Origin: Rhodospirillaceae bacterium
Lineage (GTDB): Bacteria > Pseudomonadota > Gammaproteobacteria > Steroidobacterales > Rariloculaceae
Direction: 5' to 3'
Assembly (NCBI GenBank): GCA_024638465.1
Contig: JAHEKF010000001.1
Location: 103,103 to 167,102, forward strand
DNA length: 64,000 nt
Each line of letters opens with the position of its first letter. Position 1 is the first letter of the stretch. The notes beneath the pieces are model-generated. The model did not search any database, was not told the origin of the DNA, and worked only from the letters and a program-made list of their open reading frames with translations. Below, piece by piece: positions 10,461 through 20,379 of this stretch. A program made the position numbers and the translations under genes.

Positions 10461-11531
10461 CGTCTGAAGCTCGCTGTCGCGCCAGCTTCCGTCGATGCGC
10501 TCGGAAGGGCGGCCAATCAGCATCTCCGTCATCTCCTTGCGCGTCGCAAGGACTTCGCTGTGAATGCCGAGTTCGTCAGCGCGACGCTGAACCTGGGCCT
10601 GCAGCCGCTGTAGCGCAGATTTGCTGGGACGGTCCTGATTCAGGTGCTGCTCCAGCAATCCGTTGTCACCGGTGTCCCGGGACGTCTTTATTTCCGCCAC
10701 GATGGCTTTTCCCGAGCGCTCGACAAGGCGCGGAGGCATCTCGCGGACAGCCCTCAGGGAATCGATGTCACGGGGGGCAGTTCGTGCGATTCGCGCCAGC
10801 AGCTCGTCGCTCATGATCCATCTCCGCGGCCGGTCGAGCGACTGCGCAAGGCGCTCCCGCCAGCCAACCAGCGCGAGCGCCGCGTGTTGCTGATTCTCAT
10901 CCATTGAGCGCAATCCGCGCAACCGGCTCCATATGGCGACCGGTGGTGCAATCGGAGGAGTCGCGAGCGCGTTATTGCAATCCGATTCGAACCAGTCCGC
11001 CCGCCGCAGTTCACGGAGTCGTCGATCGAGTTTTTCCCAAAGTGGCAGGAGATAACGCACATCGTCGAGCGCGTAGTCGACGGCCGCTTCGGGCAGCGGG
11101 CGGCGACTCCAATCGGTCCGGGCGTGACCTTTTTCGACTTCGACCCCGAGCTCGTCCATCAGTAAGCCCTGCAATCCGATTTGCGGCGCGTAACCCAACA
11201 GTGCCGCGGCGATCTGCGTGTCGATGAGTGTACCGGGCGATCTTTCATCCTGGAGGAACAGCACTTCAAGGTCTTGACGAGCACTGTGCAGGATCCAGGC
11301 TGTTTCAGGATCGAGCGCGCGATCGAACAGCGGCGCGCGATCGAAATCAGCCAGCATGTCGACGCAAACAGTTAAATCCGGTGTCGCGATCTGGATCAGA
11401 CAAAGCTTCGGGAAGTAGGTCTTTTCGCGGACGAACTCGGTGTCCAGAGCCAGAACGTCCTCGTTCGCTATCGCGTCGAGAAACTCGCGCAGCTTACTGT
11501 CCGTGTCAATGAAAAGATCCGAATTCGTCAT
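10440..11531 (-). CDS. rnd: Ribonuclease D
   Basis: 3'-5' exoribonuclease acting in tRNA 3'-end maturation. 363 residues. The DEDD exonuclease domain shows ALDTEF near residue 30, IDTQIAAALLGY near 105 and YALDDVRYLLPLW near 155, supplying the metal-binding acidic residues. An HRDC-type domain follows at about 205-285. Size and order match the E. coli enzyme. Single gene on the minus strand, convergent with and overlapping adk by 21 bp. Confidence 0.95.
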   Translation of the reverse strand: MTNSDLFIDTDSKLREFLDAIANEDVLALDTEFVREKTYFPKLCLIQIATPDLTVCVDMLADFDRAPLFDRALDPETAWILHSARQDLEVLFLQDERSPGTLIDTQIAAALLGYAPQIGLQGLLMDELGVEVEKGHARTDWSRRPLPEAAVDYALDDVRYLLPLWEKLDRRLRELRRADWFESDCNNALATPPIAPPVAIWSRLRGLRSMDENQQHAALALVGWRERLAQSLDRPRRWIMSDELLARIARTAPRDIDSLRAVREMPPRLVERSGKAIVAEIKTSRDTGDNGLLEQHLNQDRPSKSALQRLQAQVQRRADELGIHSEVLATRKEMTEMLIGRPSERIDGSWRDSELQTLVTSDT

Positions 11532-11620
11532 TCGCGCTATCAGTTGAGTATCCGTAGGCTATTATCGTCAATCTTGTTCGCGCTTTATACGGCGGGAACC
11601 CTTCAGGAGTTACACGCGGT

Positions 11621-12136
11621 TTGTGGCGGCTGTCATTGGTCTTTGTGGAGATTGCTCTACACCGTCGCGGTCCGGAGGATCTTCCCGCTTCCGGTTTCCT
11701 GTTGGGACTGCTTGCTCTGGTGTACGGCTTCGTTAGTTTCTCAGCCGCTCAAATCGTGGAGCCGTGGTCGCGAGCGGCCGCCATGGTCTCATTCGACACG
11801 GCGCTGTACTTGGCATTTATCTGGGCTCTGCTCGCGATCTTCGGCCGCGTGCCGCGCTACCTGCAGACTGTCAGCGCGTTGCTCGGATCCGGGACGCTGC
11901 TGACATTATTATCGATACCGATTCTGATCTTCGGTGGATTCGCAAACTACGAAAGCACGGCACCAACTTTCGCTACGCTGCTGTTTTTTCTATTGATCAT
12001 TTGGTCTATCGATATCGCCGGATTCGTTGTGTCGCGGGCGCTGCCCGTGTCGTATGTTGCGGGCGTATTGATCGTGCTAGGGTACACTTTCGGTTCTGCC
12101 TCTCTCGGCAGGCTGCTCTTTCCGGTAACTGGTTAA
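11621..12136 (+). CDS. Unknown small integral membrane protein coupled to mpl
   Basis: I do not recognise this family. 171 residues, very hydrophobic, with about five likely membrane segments (around 23-42, 50-68, 80-105, 115-137 and 140-160) and few charged residues; a Yip1-like fold is possible but unproven. No ATG or GTG is available in frame after the upstream TAG at 11555-11557, so the TTG at 11621 is used, with AGGAG 11 nt upstream. Its TAA overlaps the ATG of mpl (TAATG at 12134-12138), implying translational coupling to a peptidoglycan recycling gene. Confidence 0.72.
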   Translation: MWRLSLVFVEIALHRRGPEDLPASGFLLGLLALVYGFVSFSAAQIVEPWSRAAAMVSFDTALYLAFIWALLAIFGRVPRYLQTVSALLGSGTLLTLLSIPILIFGGFANYESTAPTFATLLFFLLIIWSIDIAGFVVSRALPVSYVAGVLIVLGYTFGSASLGRLLFPVTG

Positions 12137-13524
12137 TGCGCGTTCATATACTCGGGATCTGCGGAACGTTTATGGGCGGGGTCGCGGCCCTGGCAAAAGC
12201 AGCGGGCCATCAAGTTTCCGGTTCGGACCAGAACGTCTATCCGCCAATGAGTACACAGCTACGCAAGTTGGGTATTCCCCTGGACGAAGGTTATGACGAT
12301 CTTCAATTCGACGACGGACTGGATTGTGCGATCGTCGGTAACGTTCTGAGCCGCGGTAATGCGGCTATCGAATCGTTGCTGGACTCGGGATTACCCTACT
12401 ATTCCGGCCCCGAGTGGCTGGCGAACAACGTACTCACTGACAAATGGGTACTTGCGGTTGCGGGTACGCACGGGAAGACGACCACATCGAGCATGCTTGC
12501 CTGGATCCTCGACTATGCGGGTTTAGCGCCCGGCTTTCTGATCGGCGGCGTGCCGATGAACTTCGGCATCTCGGCACGTTTGGGGCGATCGAAATATTTT
12601 GTCGTAGAAGCGGACGAATACGACACCGCATTCTTCGATAAGCGTGCCAAATTCGTGCACTACCGTCCCCGTACGCTGGCAATAACCAACATCGAATACG
12701 ATCATGCCGATATCTACCCGAATCTCGACGCAATTCTCTGGCAGTTTCATCAACTTGTTCGCACGGTCCCCAGCCGCGGATTGATTTCGGCGAACGGGAA
12801 AGATTCAAATGTCGATGATCTGCTGGCGCGTGGTTCCTGGACCCCGGTCGAGACTTTCAGCGCAGAGGATTCCGCCGCGACCTGGTCAGCCAGCTACGAT
12901 CTGATCGGTGCGAAATCCCGCTTCAGCGTTTCTCACCATGGCGAAAAAGTCGGTCAGGCGGACTGGGCCTTGCTTGGACACCACAATCTCGAGAATGCGC
13001 TGGCCGCATTGAGTGCGGCTGTGCACGCCGGGGTCGGCATCGACGTCGGTCTTGAAGCGTTGTCGCAATTCAAGGGTGTAAAACGTCGACTCGACAAACG
13101 CGGCGTTTTCAAGGGCATTACGCTCTATGAGGATTTCGCCCATCATCCGACCGCGATAGAGAGCACGCTCGCGGCTGTCAGGACACAGAAGGAAGAGCAA
13201 CGCATCGTTGCGGTAATCGAGCCAAAGTCCAATACGATGCGTATGGGAGTACACCGGGATGCGTTGAGAAAAGCGTTCGACGAAGCCGATCGTGTGTATG
13301 TTCTGGCGAGCGACGATCTGGACTGGAATCCAGAATCGACGCTTGCCGCCCTCGGCGCGAAGCTTACGGTCGCGTGGGGCGTCGACGAATTGCTCGAGGC
13401 GCTATTGGCTGAACTCGAATCCGGCGACCAGGTTATTTTGATGTCCAATAGTAATTTTCAGCGCTTGCCGCGCCTTCTGCAGCAGGCGCTGAAGAGTAGC
13501 GAGCAAACAGCGAAGAGTGCCTGA
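12136..13524 (+). CDS. mpl: UDP-N-acetylmuramate:L-alanyl-gamma-D-glutamyl-meso-diaminopimelate ligase
   Basis: Peptidoglycan recycling ligase that joins recovered murein tripeptide to UDP-MurNAc in the cytoplasm. 462 residues from the ATG at 12136, which overlaps the stop of the preceding membrane-protein gene. The N-terminal Rossmann part reads MRVHILGICGTFMGGVAAL, the ATP loop is [13 protein letters not shown] near residue 110, and YEDFAHHPTAIESTL marks the C-terminal domain. The glycine-rich N-terminus distinguishes Mpl from MurC, encoded separately at 52.6 kb. The 3' end overlaps the next gene by 8 bp. Confidence 0.95.
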   Translation: MRVHILGICGTFMGGVAALAKAAGHQVSGSDQNVYPPMSTQLRKLGIPLDEGYDDLQFDDGLDCAIVGNVLSRGNAAIESLLDSGLPYYSGPEWLANNVLTDKWVLAVAGTHGKTTTSSMLAWILDYAGLAPGFLIGGVPMNFGISARLGRSKYFVVEADEYDTAFFDKRAKFVHYRPRTLAITNIEYDHADIYPNLDAILWQFHQLVRTVPSRGLISANGKDSNVDDLLARGSWTPVETFSAEDSAATWSASYDLIGAKSRFSVSHHGEKVGQADWALLGHHNLENALAALSAAVHAGVGIDVGLEALSQFKGVKRRLDKRGVFKGITLYEDFAHHPTAIESTLAAVRTQKEEQRIVAVIEPKSNTMRMGVHRDALRKAFDEADRVYVLASDDLDWNPESTLAALGAKLTVAWGVDELLEALLAELESGDQVILMSNSNFQRLPRLLQQALKSSEQTAKSA

Positions 13525-14131
13525 CCCGTTCCGATTCATTAGCTCGATGCTCGAAATCCCGCTTTTCCCTCTGCAGACGGTCCTGTATCCGGATGGGCCC
13601 TTACCGTTGCGAATATTCGAGCCTCGCTATCTCAGCATGGTGAGTCGTTGCCTGCGGCGTGAGCAGGGCTTCGGCGTTTTGCTGATCAGGGAGGGTTCCG
13701 AGGTGGGTGACGCGGCAACCTATGAGGTGGGTACGATCGCCGAGATCGTTGACTGGCATCAGGGCGATGATGGCGTGCTCGGTGTTACGGCCAGGGGGAC
13801 CGACCGGTTTCGTCTCGTATCCTGCGAGCAGCGGAACGACGGTCTCTATCTCGGCCGCGTTGAAGTACTGGGGCGCGAGACGCCAGCGCCTATGCCGGAC
13901 GAGTTCCGCTCACTGCAGACGCTATTGAGCAGCATCCTCGATGAGCTCGGCGAGCACTATTCTGACGTTCCTAAAGCTTTCGATGACGCGAGCTGGGTGA
14001 GTTACCGGTTGGCGGAGCTGCTGCCGCTGCCCCTGCCGACAAAGCAGATCATGCTCGAGATGGCTGACGCGCCTGAGCGTTTGGGGCTGCTGCGTCCGCA
14101 TGTGGAGAAGGTCGCGATCGGTCCTGGCTGA
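13517..14131 (+). CDS. Lon N-terminal (substrate-binding) domain protein
   Basis: Stand-alone Lon-N/LAN domain protein of 204 residues, without the ATPase and protease domains of Lon. The family signature is clear: IPLFPLQTVLYPDG, then LPLRIFEPRYL. The GTG at 13517 overlaps the mpl stop and suits translational coupling; an ATG at 13547 (MLEIPLFPL) is an equally possible start and would give 194 residues. Its function is not established; the domain suggests binding of unfolded or damaged proteins. Confidence 0.88.
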   Translation: MPDPFRFISSMLEIPLFPLQTVLYPDGPLPLRIFEPRYLSMVSRCLRREQGFGVLLIREGSEVGDAATYEVGTIAEIVDWHQGDDGVLGVTARGTDRFRLVSCEQRNDGLYLGRVEVLGRETPAPMPDEFRSLQTLLSSILDELGEHYSDVPKAFDDASWVSYRLAELLPLPLPTKQIMLEMADAPERLGLLRPHVEKVAIGPG

Positions 14132-14143
14132 CGCGATGTCGCA

Positions 14144-14308
14144 ATGAAGACATACATGTGTCTGATCTGTGGTTTCGTTTACGACGAGGCTGAGGGACTG
14201 CCCGACGAGGGCTTGCCTCCCGGTACGCTTTGGAAGGACATACCGCTCTCGTGGCGCTGCCCCGACTGCGGCGCCGGAAAAGAAGATTTCGAGATGGTCG
14301 AGGTCTGA
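14144..14308 (+). CDS. Rubredoxin
   Basis: Small cytoplasmic one-iron electron carrier of 54 residues. The four cysteine ligands sit in CLICG (residues 6-9) and CPDCG (39-42), with the hallmark YDEAEG between them and the acidic ending KEDFEMVEV. It lies 12 bp after the Lon-N gene on the same strand and 10 bp before the convergent TraB/GumN stop. No rubredoxin reductase or alkane hydroxylase is nearby, so its partner is unknown. Confidence 0.93.
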   Translation: MKTYMCLICGFVYDEAEGLPDEGLPPGTLWKDIPLSWRCPDCGAGKEDFEMVEV

Positions 14309-14318
14309 TGTGGCCGGA

Positions 14319-15179
14319 TTACTGCACGGCGACGGTGCTGACCTCCACGCCGCGGGCTTTGAGCATTTCCACGACGCTGTCATCGCCAACGAGGTGCAAT
14401 GCACCGACGACGATGAGATACCGGTGTCCGTCGTTCAGCATTTCACCGATCCTGGTGACCCAGCGCGCGTTTCGTGTCGCGACGAGCGCACGCTCGAGTT
14501 CGGGGCTTTCGGCGAAATCATCGCTGAATTCTTCTGCGAGCTCCTCGAGACTGCCGGCTTTCCACGCGTCCAGAATTCCGGACATGTAGTCCTCGGGTGC
14601 CGCGAGATCGTCGACCGATTGCGAGAGTAGTGCGGCCTGATCTTCGAAGGACAGTGTGTCGAAAATTCCGATTTGGTCCTCGATCGACTCGAGCCCGAGT
14701 ATCTCCTTCCGATCTGCTACTGCGCGTCGCATCAGGTACTGTTCCAGGCCCTGGTTGGCCTGAAAGCCGAGCCGCACCATGGTGAGGTCTGTGAGCGTCA
14801 GTGACACGAGCCACGGTTCGAGCCTGTCGAGCAACGTCATCGGCATCCCGAGCCCTGCCGCAAGCGACTCCGTGCGCGCATAGGTTTCCGGATCGAGGAT
14901 CTCTCGAAGCGTGGTGTTCGGCGGAAGCACTGCGGCCGTGGAAAACGATGCCTGCAGTGCTACCGGATCGAGGTCGTCCAGGTCCAGCTCCATAACGAGC
15001 GTGTCGGCGAGACCGTAAAGTTCGTCGACTATGGGAGGCAGCGGGTAATCCTGCTCGCGCAGGTAGTGCACCGAACCCAACAGCCAGATCTGTCCCTCGC
15101 TGCCGCCGACCTGCCACGCAGCCGGATCCGCGCTGACCGAGGTGGTAAGCAGCAGAGGCAATAGCGCGCCGATTCTCAT
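14319..15179 (-). CDS. TraB/GumN family protein
   Basis: Predicted exported protein of 286 residues in the TraB/PrgY/GumN (Tiki-like) superfamily. A short signal sequence (MRIGALLPLLLTTSVSA) precedes the first conserved histidine motif GSVHYL; the second, VVGALHLVGDDSV, is near the C-terminus. Together with acidic residues (VMELDLDDLD) these fit a putative metal-dependent hydrolase. The ATG at 15179 overlaps the stop of the upstream phosphoesterase as ATGA, so the two are probably co-translated. Substrate unknown. Confidence 0.85.
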   Translation of the reverse strand: MRIGALLPLLLTTSVSADPAAWQVGGSEGQIWLLGSVHYLREQDYPLPPIVDELYGLADTLVMELDLDDLDPVALQASFSTAAVLPPNTTLREILDPETYARTESLAAGLGMPMTLLDRLEPWLVSLTLTDLTMVRLGFQANQGLEQYLMRRAVADRKEILGLESIEDQIGIFDTLSFEDQAALLSQSVDDLAAPEDYMSGILDAWKAGSLEELAEEFSDDFAESPELERALVATRNARWVTRIGEMLNDGHRYLIVVGALHLVGDDSVVEMLKARGVEVSTVAVQ

Positions 15180-15994
15180 GCCGTCCGGTCGAGCCAGTCC
15201 ACGCCGGTCTCGATACTCCCATCTGCGCCGAGTTCGAGCCAGCGAGCTCCGGGCGGGCGGCTGTCGAGCGAGAAGCTGTCGTTGTTCGGCAGGAACTGCG
15301 CGCAGGTAGAAGGCGTGCTCATATACCGCACGCCGTCGAGATTGCGGTCGGACTCCTGATGAACATGCCCCCACAATACTCCGCGAACGTTGGAGTGCCT
15401 GTTGATGCAGCCAAGGAACTCGTCCGCATCCCGCAAGCCCACGCCATCGAGCCAGGCACTGCCCATTGGCAACGGCTGATGGTGAAGGCAGACGAGCGCA
15501 AACTCACTCTGTTGCGATGCCAGCGATTCGTCCAGCGCCGCAATTGCGTCCGCCCCAATGCTTCCGCCGTCATCGCCGCGAGTGAAGCTGCTCAGAAAGT
15601 ACATCGTCCAGGCGCCGATCGTGTCGTTTCCACAGACCTGGAATGGCGGCTGATCGAGAACTTCCGCCATCAATGCGGGATCGTCGTGGTTTCCTGGCAC
15701 GCAGTAGACAGGGACGCCGGGCGGCGCGAGCGTATCGCGAAATCTCTCATAGCCCGCGCGGCTCTCATCCTGAACGATGTCACCGGTGACGACGATCGCA
15801 TCGGGCGGCCAGCGCGGGTCTCGCCGGACATGATCGATGACCGACAACAAAGTCTCATATGTCGTCACCCCGCGCATCCGGCTGTCAGCGGCCGCATGGA
15901 GATGCATATCGGTTATCTGAAGGACGACGACGGGGCCTTTCGGTTTGCTTTTCTCAGTCACGCGTTCGGCTGAAGGCTTGGGAGGATCAATCAT
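15176..15994 (-). CDS. Calcineurin-like metallophosphoesterase, CpdA type
   Basis: 272 residues from the ATG at 15994, chosen because AGGA precedes it by 7 nt; a GTG at 16030 would add 12 residues. The dinuclear metal site is complete: ITDMHLH (DxH), VVTGDIV (GD), PGNHDDPA (GNHD), then CLHHQP and GHVHQE. Size and motif order match class III cyclic nucleotide phosphodiesterases such as CpdA, so it may hydrolyse cAMP or another cyclic nucleotide, but substrate choice cannot be read from sequence. First gene of a two-gene unit with the TraB/GumN protein. Confidence 0.85.
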   Translation of the reverse strand: MIDPPKPSAERVTEKSKPKGPVVVLQITDMHLHAAADSRMRGVTTYETLLSVIDHVRRDPRWPPDAIVVTGDIVQDESRAGYERFRDTLAPPGVPVYCVPGNHDDPALMAEVLDQPPFQVCGNDTIGAWTMYFLSSFTRGDDGGSIGADAIAALDESLASQQSEFALVCLHHQPLPMGSAWLDGVGLRDADEFLGCINRHSNVRGVLWGHVHQESDRNLDGVRYMSTPSTCAQFLPNNDSFSLDSRPPGARWLELGADGSIETGVDWLDRTA

Positions 15995-16113
15995 ACGCAA
16001 TTCCTGAAATAGCGGCGTGGTCTGATTCACAGAACCTCACGCGTGTTTTCGGTTGCGGTAGTCTTCAGCCTGGGCGACAATTCTCGCCGTTCAGTTCGAC
16101 TATCTAACCCCCA

Positions 16114-18147
16114 ATGGCGACGACCCGAAAGAAGATCACGGCTTCCGTGAGGCCGCATAGGCGCAAGCTTGCCGACGCAATTCGCGTACTGGCGATGGAT
16201 GCAGTCGAAGAAGCGGGATGCGGCCATCCCGGAATGCCAATGGGTATGGCCGATATCGCTGAAGTACTGTGGAACGATTTCCTCCGCCACAGTCCGAACA
16301 ATCCGCATTGGCATAATCGGGATCGATTCGTGCTGTCGAATGGTCACGGATCGATGCTGCTTTACGCAATTGCCTATCTGCGCGGGTATCCGCTGAAGCT
16401 CGAAGAACTCAAGTCGTTCCGCCAGCTCGGTCAACGCACCGCCGGCCACCCCGAGCGCGATATCGAGATCGGAGTTGAAACGACGACCGGGCCTCTCGGC
16501 CAGGGCCTTGCGAATGCCGTGGGTATGGCGCTGGCCGAGAAATCCCTGGCCGGCACCTTTAACCGGCCTGAGCATGAGATCGTTGATCACCACACTTACG
16601 TCTTTCTCGGTGACGGCTGCCTGATGGAAGGCATTTCCCATGAAGCGTCCTCGCTGGCCGGGACGCTGAAGCTCGGGAAGCTCATCGCGTTTTACGACGA
16701 CAACGGCATCTCCATCGACGGTGAGACATCCGGGTGGTTCTCGGACGATACCGCCGCGCGGTTTCGAGCTTACGGCTGGCACGTCGTTGAGGATGTCGAT
16801 GGACACGACGCTGACAGCATTATCGCCGCGATCGAAGCGGCGCGTGCTGAAGCCGACCGGCCAAGCCTGCTCTGTTGCAAGACGCTGATCGGGTACGGCT
16901 CGCCGAATAAGCAAGGTACAGCCGACACACACGGCGCGAAGCTCGGCGCCGATGAAGTTGCAGCAACGCGAGCGAATCTGGATTGGAACGATCCGCCGTT
17001 CGTTGTGCCCGGCGAGATTCTCGAAGCGTGGAACGGTCGCGAGCGCGGTGGCGAGTACGAGGCAGAATGGCAGAAGCGCTTCGACAGTTATGCCGACGCT
17101 TATCCGGATCTCGCCTCGGAGCTGGATCGACGCCTGAGCGGCCGGCTGCCGGCGGACTGGCAGGAAAGCGCAACGGCAGTCATCGAGGCCGTTTCGGCCG
17201 AAGCGAAAGACATGGCGACGCGCAAAGCCTCGCAGCGAGCGCTCGAAGGATTCGCGCCATCGCTACCCGAGCTGTTCGGCGGTTCCGCAGACCTGACGGG
17301 CTCCAATAACACGTTCCATTCGAGCTCGGCGATTTTCGATAAGGAAACCGGGACGGGCAACTATCTGCATTACGGCGTACGCGAGTTCGCGATGGCCGCG
17401 ATCGCGAACGGGCTCGCGTTGCACGCCGGCTTTATCCCCTATAGCGGCACCTTCCTCGTGTTCTCCGACTATGCGAGAAATGCGCTGCGAATGGCGGCGC
17501 TCATGGAGATCCGCAATATTCTGGTGTTTACGCACGATTCGATCGGGCTCGGAGAAGATGGCCCCACGCATCAGCCGATCGAGCACCTTGCGAGTCTGCG
17601 GGCGATGCCGAACATGACGGTCTGGCGTCCTTGCGATACCGTTGAGGCAGCTGCGGCCTGGCGCGCCGCAATAGAGAACTCGAGCGGCCCAACGAGCCTG
17701 ATTTTCACCCGTCAGGGGCTGCCGCACATCGATCGCACGGCGGATCAAATCGAGGCTATCTCGCGTGGCGGATATATCGCTCTCGATAGTGACGGTGATC
17801 CTGAGTTAATCCTGATCGCGACCGGCTCCGAAGTAAGTCTGGCGCTTGAAGTCGCCCGTGAATTGCAGTCTGACGGTACTCGCGTCCGGGTCGTCTCGAT
17901 GCCCTGCACCGAGGCGTTCGACGCTCAGCCGGAGGACTATCGCCGGCACGTCTTACCTGATTCGGATGCTCGGCGGCTCGCTATAGAAGCGGGTTCGACG
18001 GCGGGCTGGTGGCGTTATATCGCGGGAAAAGGCAATGTGCTCGGGATTGACCGCTTCGGTGAATCCGCGCCGGCGGCGGAGCTGTTCGAGAAATTTGGTT
18101 TCACGGTCGAGGCGATCTCGACCGAGGCGCGTCGGCTTCTGAGCTGA
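16114..18147 (+). CDS. tkt: Transketolase
   Basis: Thiamine diphosphate enzyme of the pentose phosphate pathway (or Calvin-type cycle), moving two-carbon ketol units. 677 residues, normal length. [12 protein letters not shown] lies near residue 40, the TPP/Mg motif [13 protein letters not shown] near 168, and [12 protein letters not shown] near 480 in the pyrimidine-binding domain. First gene of a same-strand series tkt-gap-pgk-glycerate kinase-pyk with gaps of 28 bp or less or overlaps. Divergent from the phosphoesterase gene. Confidence 0.97.
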   Translation: MATTRKKITASVRPHRRKLADAIRVLAMDAVEEAGCGHPGMPMGMADIAEVLWNDFLRHSPNNPHWHNRDRFVLSNGHGSMLLYAIAYLRGYPLKLEELKSFRQLGQRTAGHPERDIEIGVETTTGPLGQGLANAVGMALAEKSLAGTFNRPEHEIVDHHTYVFLGDGCLMEGISHEASSLAGTLKLGKLIAFYDDNGISIDGETSGWFSDDTAARFRAYGWHVVEDVDGHDADSIIAAIEAARAEADRPSLLCCKTLIGYGSPNKQGTADTHGAKLGADEVAATRANLDWNDPPFVVPGEILEAWNGRERGGEYEAEWQKRFDSYADAYPDLASELDRRLSGRLPADWQESATAVIEAVSAEAKDMATRKASQRALEGFAPSLPELFGGSADLTGSNNTFHSSSAIFDKETGTGNYLHYGVREFAMAAIANGLALHAGFIPYSGTFLVFSDYARNALRMAALMEIRNILVFTHDSIGLGEDGPTHQPIEHLASLRAMPNMTVWRPCDTVEAAAAWRAAIENSSGPTSLIFTRQGLPHIDRTADQIEAISRGGYIALDSDGDPELILIATGSEVSLALEVARELQSDGTRVRVVSMPCTEAFDAQPEDYRRHVLPDSDARRLAIEAGSTAGWWRYIAGKGNVLGIDRFGESAPAAELFEKFGFTVEAISTEARRLLS

Positions 18148-18175
18148 CCGCGTCTTGCAACATTAGGAGAACTAC

Positions 18176-19189
18176 ATGCCCTTGAAGATCGCGATTAACG
18201 GCTACGGCCGTATCGGCCGGAACGTATTGCGCGCGCTATATGAAGGAGGACGCCGCGACGAGATTCAGATCGTCGCAGTTAACGACCTCGGCGACGTCAA
18301 CACGAATGCCCACTTGACCCGGTTCGACTCGGCACACGGGCCATTTACCTCCGAAGTGCAGGTCGGCGACGGCGAACTCATCGTAGATGGCGATCCCATC
18401 CGTGTTCTGGCGGAACGAGATCCGGCGAAGCTGCCCTGGAGTGAGCTGGGCGTGGACATCGTGCTCGAGAGTACGGGCTTCTTTGCTTCGAAAGAAAAGT
18501 CTTCGGCGCATTTGAGTGCCGGCGCGAAGAAGGTCGTTATATCAGCGCCTGCCGGAAAAACTGTCGACGCGACGATTGTCTACGGCGTTAACCATCATGT
18601 CCTCAAGTCGACGGATGAAGTAATTTCGAATGCCTCGTGCACGACCAATTGTCTCGCGCCGCTCGCGAAAGTGCTCAACGATACCGTGGGTATCGAGCAG
18701 GGACTCATGACGACGATCCATTCGTACACGAACGATCAGGTGCTGACGGACGTTTATCACTCTGACCTGCGGCGTGCGCGGTCCGCAACGCAGTCCATGA
18801 TTCCGACCAAGACCGGTGCGGCTGCAGCCGTCGGCCTGGTTCTTCCGGAACTGGACGGGCGTTTGGACGGATTCGCGATTCGAGTTCCCACCATTAACGT
18901 TTCGCTCGTCGATCTGACTTTTACAGCCGGCCGCGACACGAGCGTTGATGAGATCAATGCGGCAGTCAAAGCTGCGAGCGATGGCGAGCTTGCCGGAGTG
19001 CTTACGTATTGTGACGAACCGCTCGTCTCCATCGATTTCAATCACAACCCGGCGTCCTCAGTCTACGACGAAAGTCTGACGAAGATCCTCGCCGGTCGAC
19101 TCGTAAAAGTTTGTTCGTGGTACGACAACGAATGGGGGTTCTCCAATCGCATGCTCGACACGACACTCGCGCTCGCGAACGCTTCCTGA
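18176..19189 (+). CDS. gap: Glyceraldehyde-3-phosphate dehydrogenase, type I
   Basis: Oxidises and phosphorylates glyceraldehyde 3-phosphate with NAD(P). 337 residues. The nucleotide-binding motif [15 protein letters not shown] begins at residue 6 and the catalytic cysteine sits in [13 protein letters not shown] near 155, followed by HSYTNDQ. AGGAG lies about 9 nt before the ATG. 28 bp after tkt and 14 bp before pgk. Confidence 0.97.
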   Translation: MPLKIAINGYGRIGRNVLRALYEGGRRDEIQIVAVNDLGDVNTNAHLTRFDSAHGPFTSEVQVGDGELIVDGDPIRVLAERDPAKLPWSELGVDIVLESTGFFASKEKSSAHLSAGAKKVVISAPAGKTVDATIVYGVNHHVLKSTDEVISNASCTTNCLAPLAKVLNDTVGIEQGLMTTIHSYTNDQVLTDVYHSDLRRARSATQSMIPTKTGAAAAVGLVLPELDGRLDGFAIRVPTINVSLVDLTFTAGRDTSVDEINAAVKAASDGELAGVLTYCDEPLVSIDFNHNPASSVYDESLTKILAGRLVKVCSWYDNEWGFSNRMLDTTLALANAS

Positions 19190-19203
19190 TCGGGGTGGGG
19201 TAG

Positions 19204-20379
19204 ATGGCGCTTGCCGTCAAGCGCATGACGGAGCTCGATCTGGACGGGCAACGTCTGCTGATTCGCGAAGATCTGAACGCGCCGATCAACGACGGCCGCG
19301 TTACGAGTAACAAGCGCCTCGTTGCGGCTGTGCCGACGATCCGGCACGCGCTCGAGCATGGCGCGCGCGTCGCACTGGTTTCGCATCTCGGCCGCCCACA
19401 GCCGGGTACGGCAGACCCGGCATTTTCCCTGGCCCCCGTTGCTACCGAGTTGTCAGAGTTGCTTGGCCGACCCGTAACGCTCGTCGCGAACTGGCTGGAA
19501 GGGCTCGACGTCGCGTCCGGCGATGTGGTGCTTTGCGAGAACGTTCGCTTCGAGCCTGGTGAGACCAGCAACGACGACGCGCTTGCCAAGCGGATGGCCG
19601 CGCTCTGCGACATCTACGTCATGGATGCGTTCGGTACCGCTCACCGGGCCCACGCCAGTACTCACGGCGTTGCGCGTCATGCGCCCATCGCTTGCGCGGG
19701 GCCGCTCCTCGTCGGCGAGCTGGAGGCGCTCGCAAAGGCGCTGGAAGCTCCGGCGCGACCGGTCATCGCTATCGTTGGCGGTTCGAAGGTCTCGACGAAG
19801 CTCGAAGTGCTCAGCGCGCTAGCTTCGAAAGTAGACGAGCTAATCGTGGGTGGGGGAATAGCCAATACTCTGCTCGCCGCAACCGGTATCGATGTCGGTC
19901 GATCATTGCAGGAAGAGCAGATGATCGGATTCTCGGCGCGGTTGCTGGACGGCGAGTTCGGCGCCGCCGCGATACCGCTGCCGACCGATGTCGTCGTTGC
20001 CGAGTCGCTCGACGATGCCGCGCGCGGGACGGTAAAGCCGGCAGTCGGGCTCGATCCGGCAGATATGATTCTCGATATCGGCCCAGAGACCGCGGCCATG
20101 TATGGCGAGCGACTGAAAGCCGCGGGCACGATTCTGTGGAACGGTCCTGTTGGTGTGTTCGAGCATCCCGAATTCGCGAAGGGTACCGAAAGCATTGCGC
20201 GCGCAGTTGCGGCAAGCGAGGCATTTTCGATCGCCGGTGGCGGCGACACGCTTGCCGCGATCGATCAGTTCGGAGTGACGGACGCGATCTCGTATATATC
20301 CACGGGTGGAGGAGCTTTTCTCGAGTTTCTCGAGGGCAAGAAGCTCCCGGCGCTCGAGATGCTCGAGGCGCGTGCCTGA
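19204..20379 (+). CDS. pgk: Phosphoglycerate kinase
   Basis: Transfers phosphate from 1,3-bisphosphoglycerate to ADP. 391 residues, normal length. Substrate-binding [10 protein letters not shown] is near residue 23, VSHLGRP near 60, [12 protein letters not shown] near 190, and [13 protein letters not shown] near the C-terminus. GGGG precedes the ATG. Its 3' end overlaps the GTG start of the glycerate kinase gene by 8 bp. Confidence 0.97.
   Translation: MALAVKRMTELDLDGQRLLIREDLNAPINDGRVTSNKRLVAAVPTIRHALEHGARVALVSHLGRPQPGTADPAFSLAPVATELSELLGRPVTLVANWLEGLDVASGDVVLCENVRFEPGETSNDDALAKRMAALCDIYVMDAFGTAHRAHASTHGVARHAPIACAGPLLVGELEALAKALEAPARPVIAIVGGSKVSTKLEVLSALASKVDELIVGGGIANTLLAATGIDVGRSLQEEQMIGFSARLLDGEFGAAAIPLPTDVVVAESLDDAARGTVKPAVGLDPADMILDIGPETAAMYGERLKAAGTILWNGPVGVFEHPEFAKGTESIARAVAASEAFSIAGGGDTLAAIDQFGVTDAISYISTGGGAFLEFLEGKKLPALEMLEARA

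Noticed and set aside
11544..11903. 119-codon TTG frame overlapping the unknown membrane protein gene
   Set aside because: Overlaps the hydrophobic frame that couples to mpl; its own translation is Cys/Arg/Ser-rich and lacks coherent segments.
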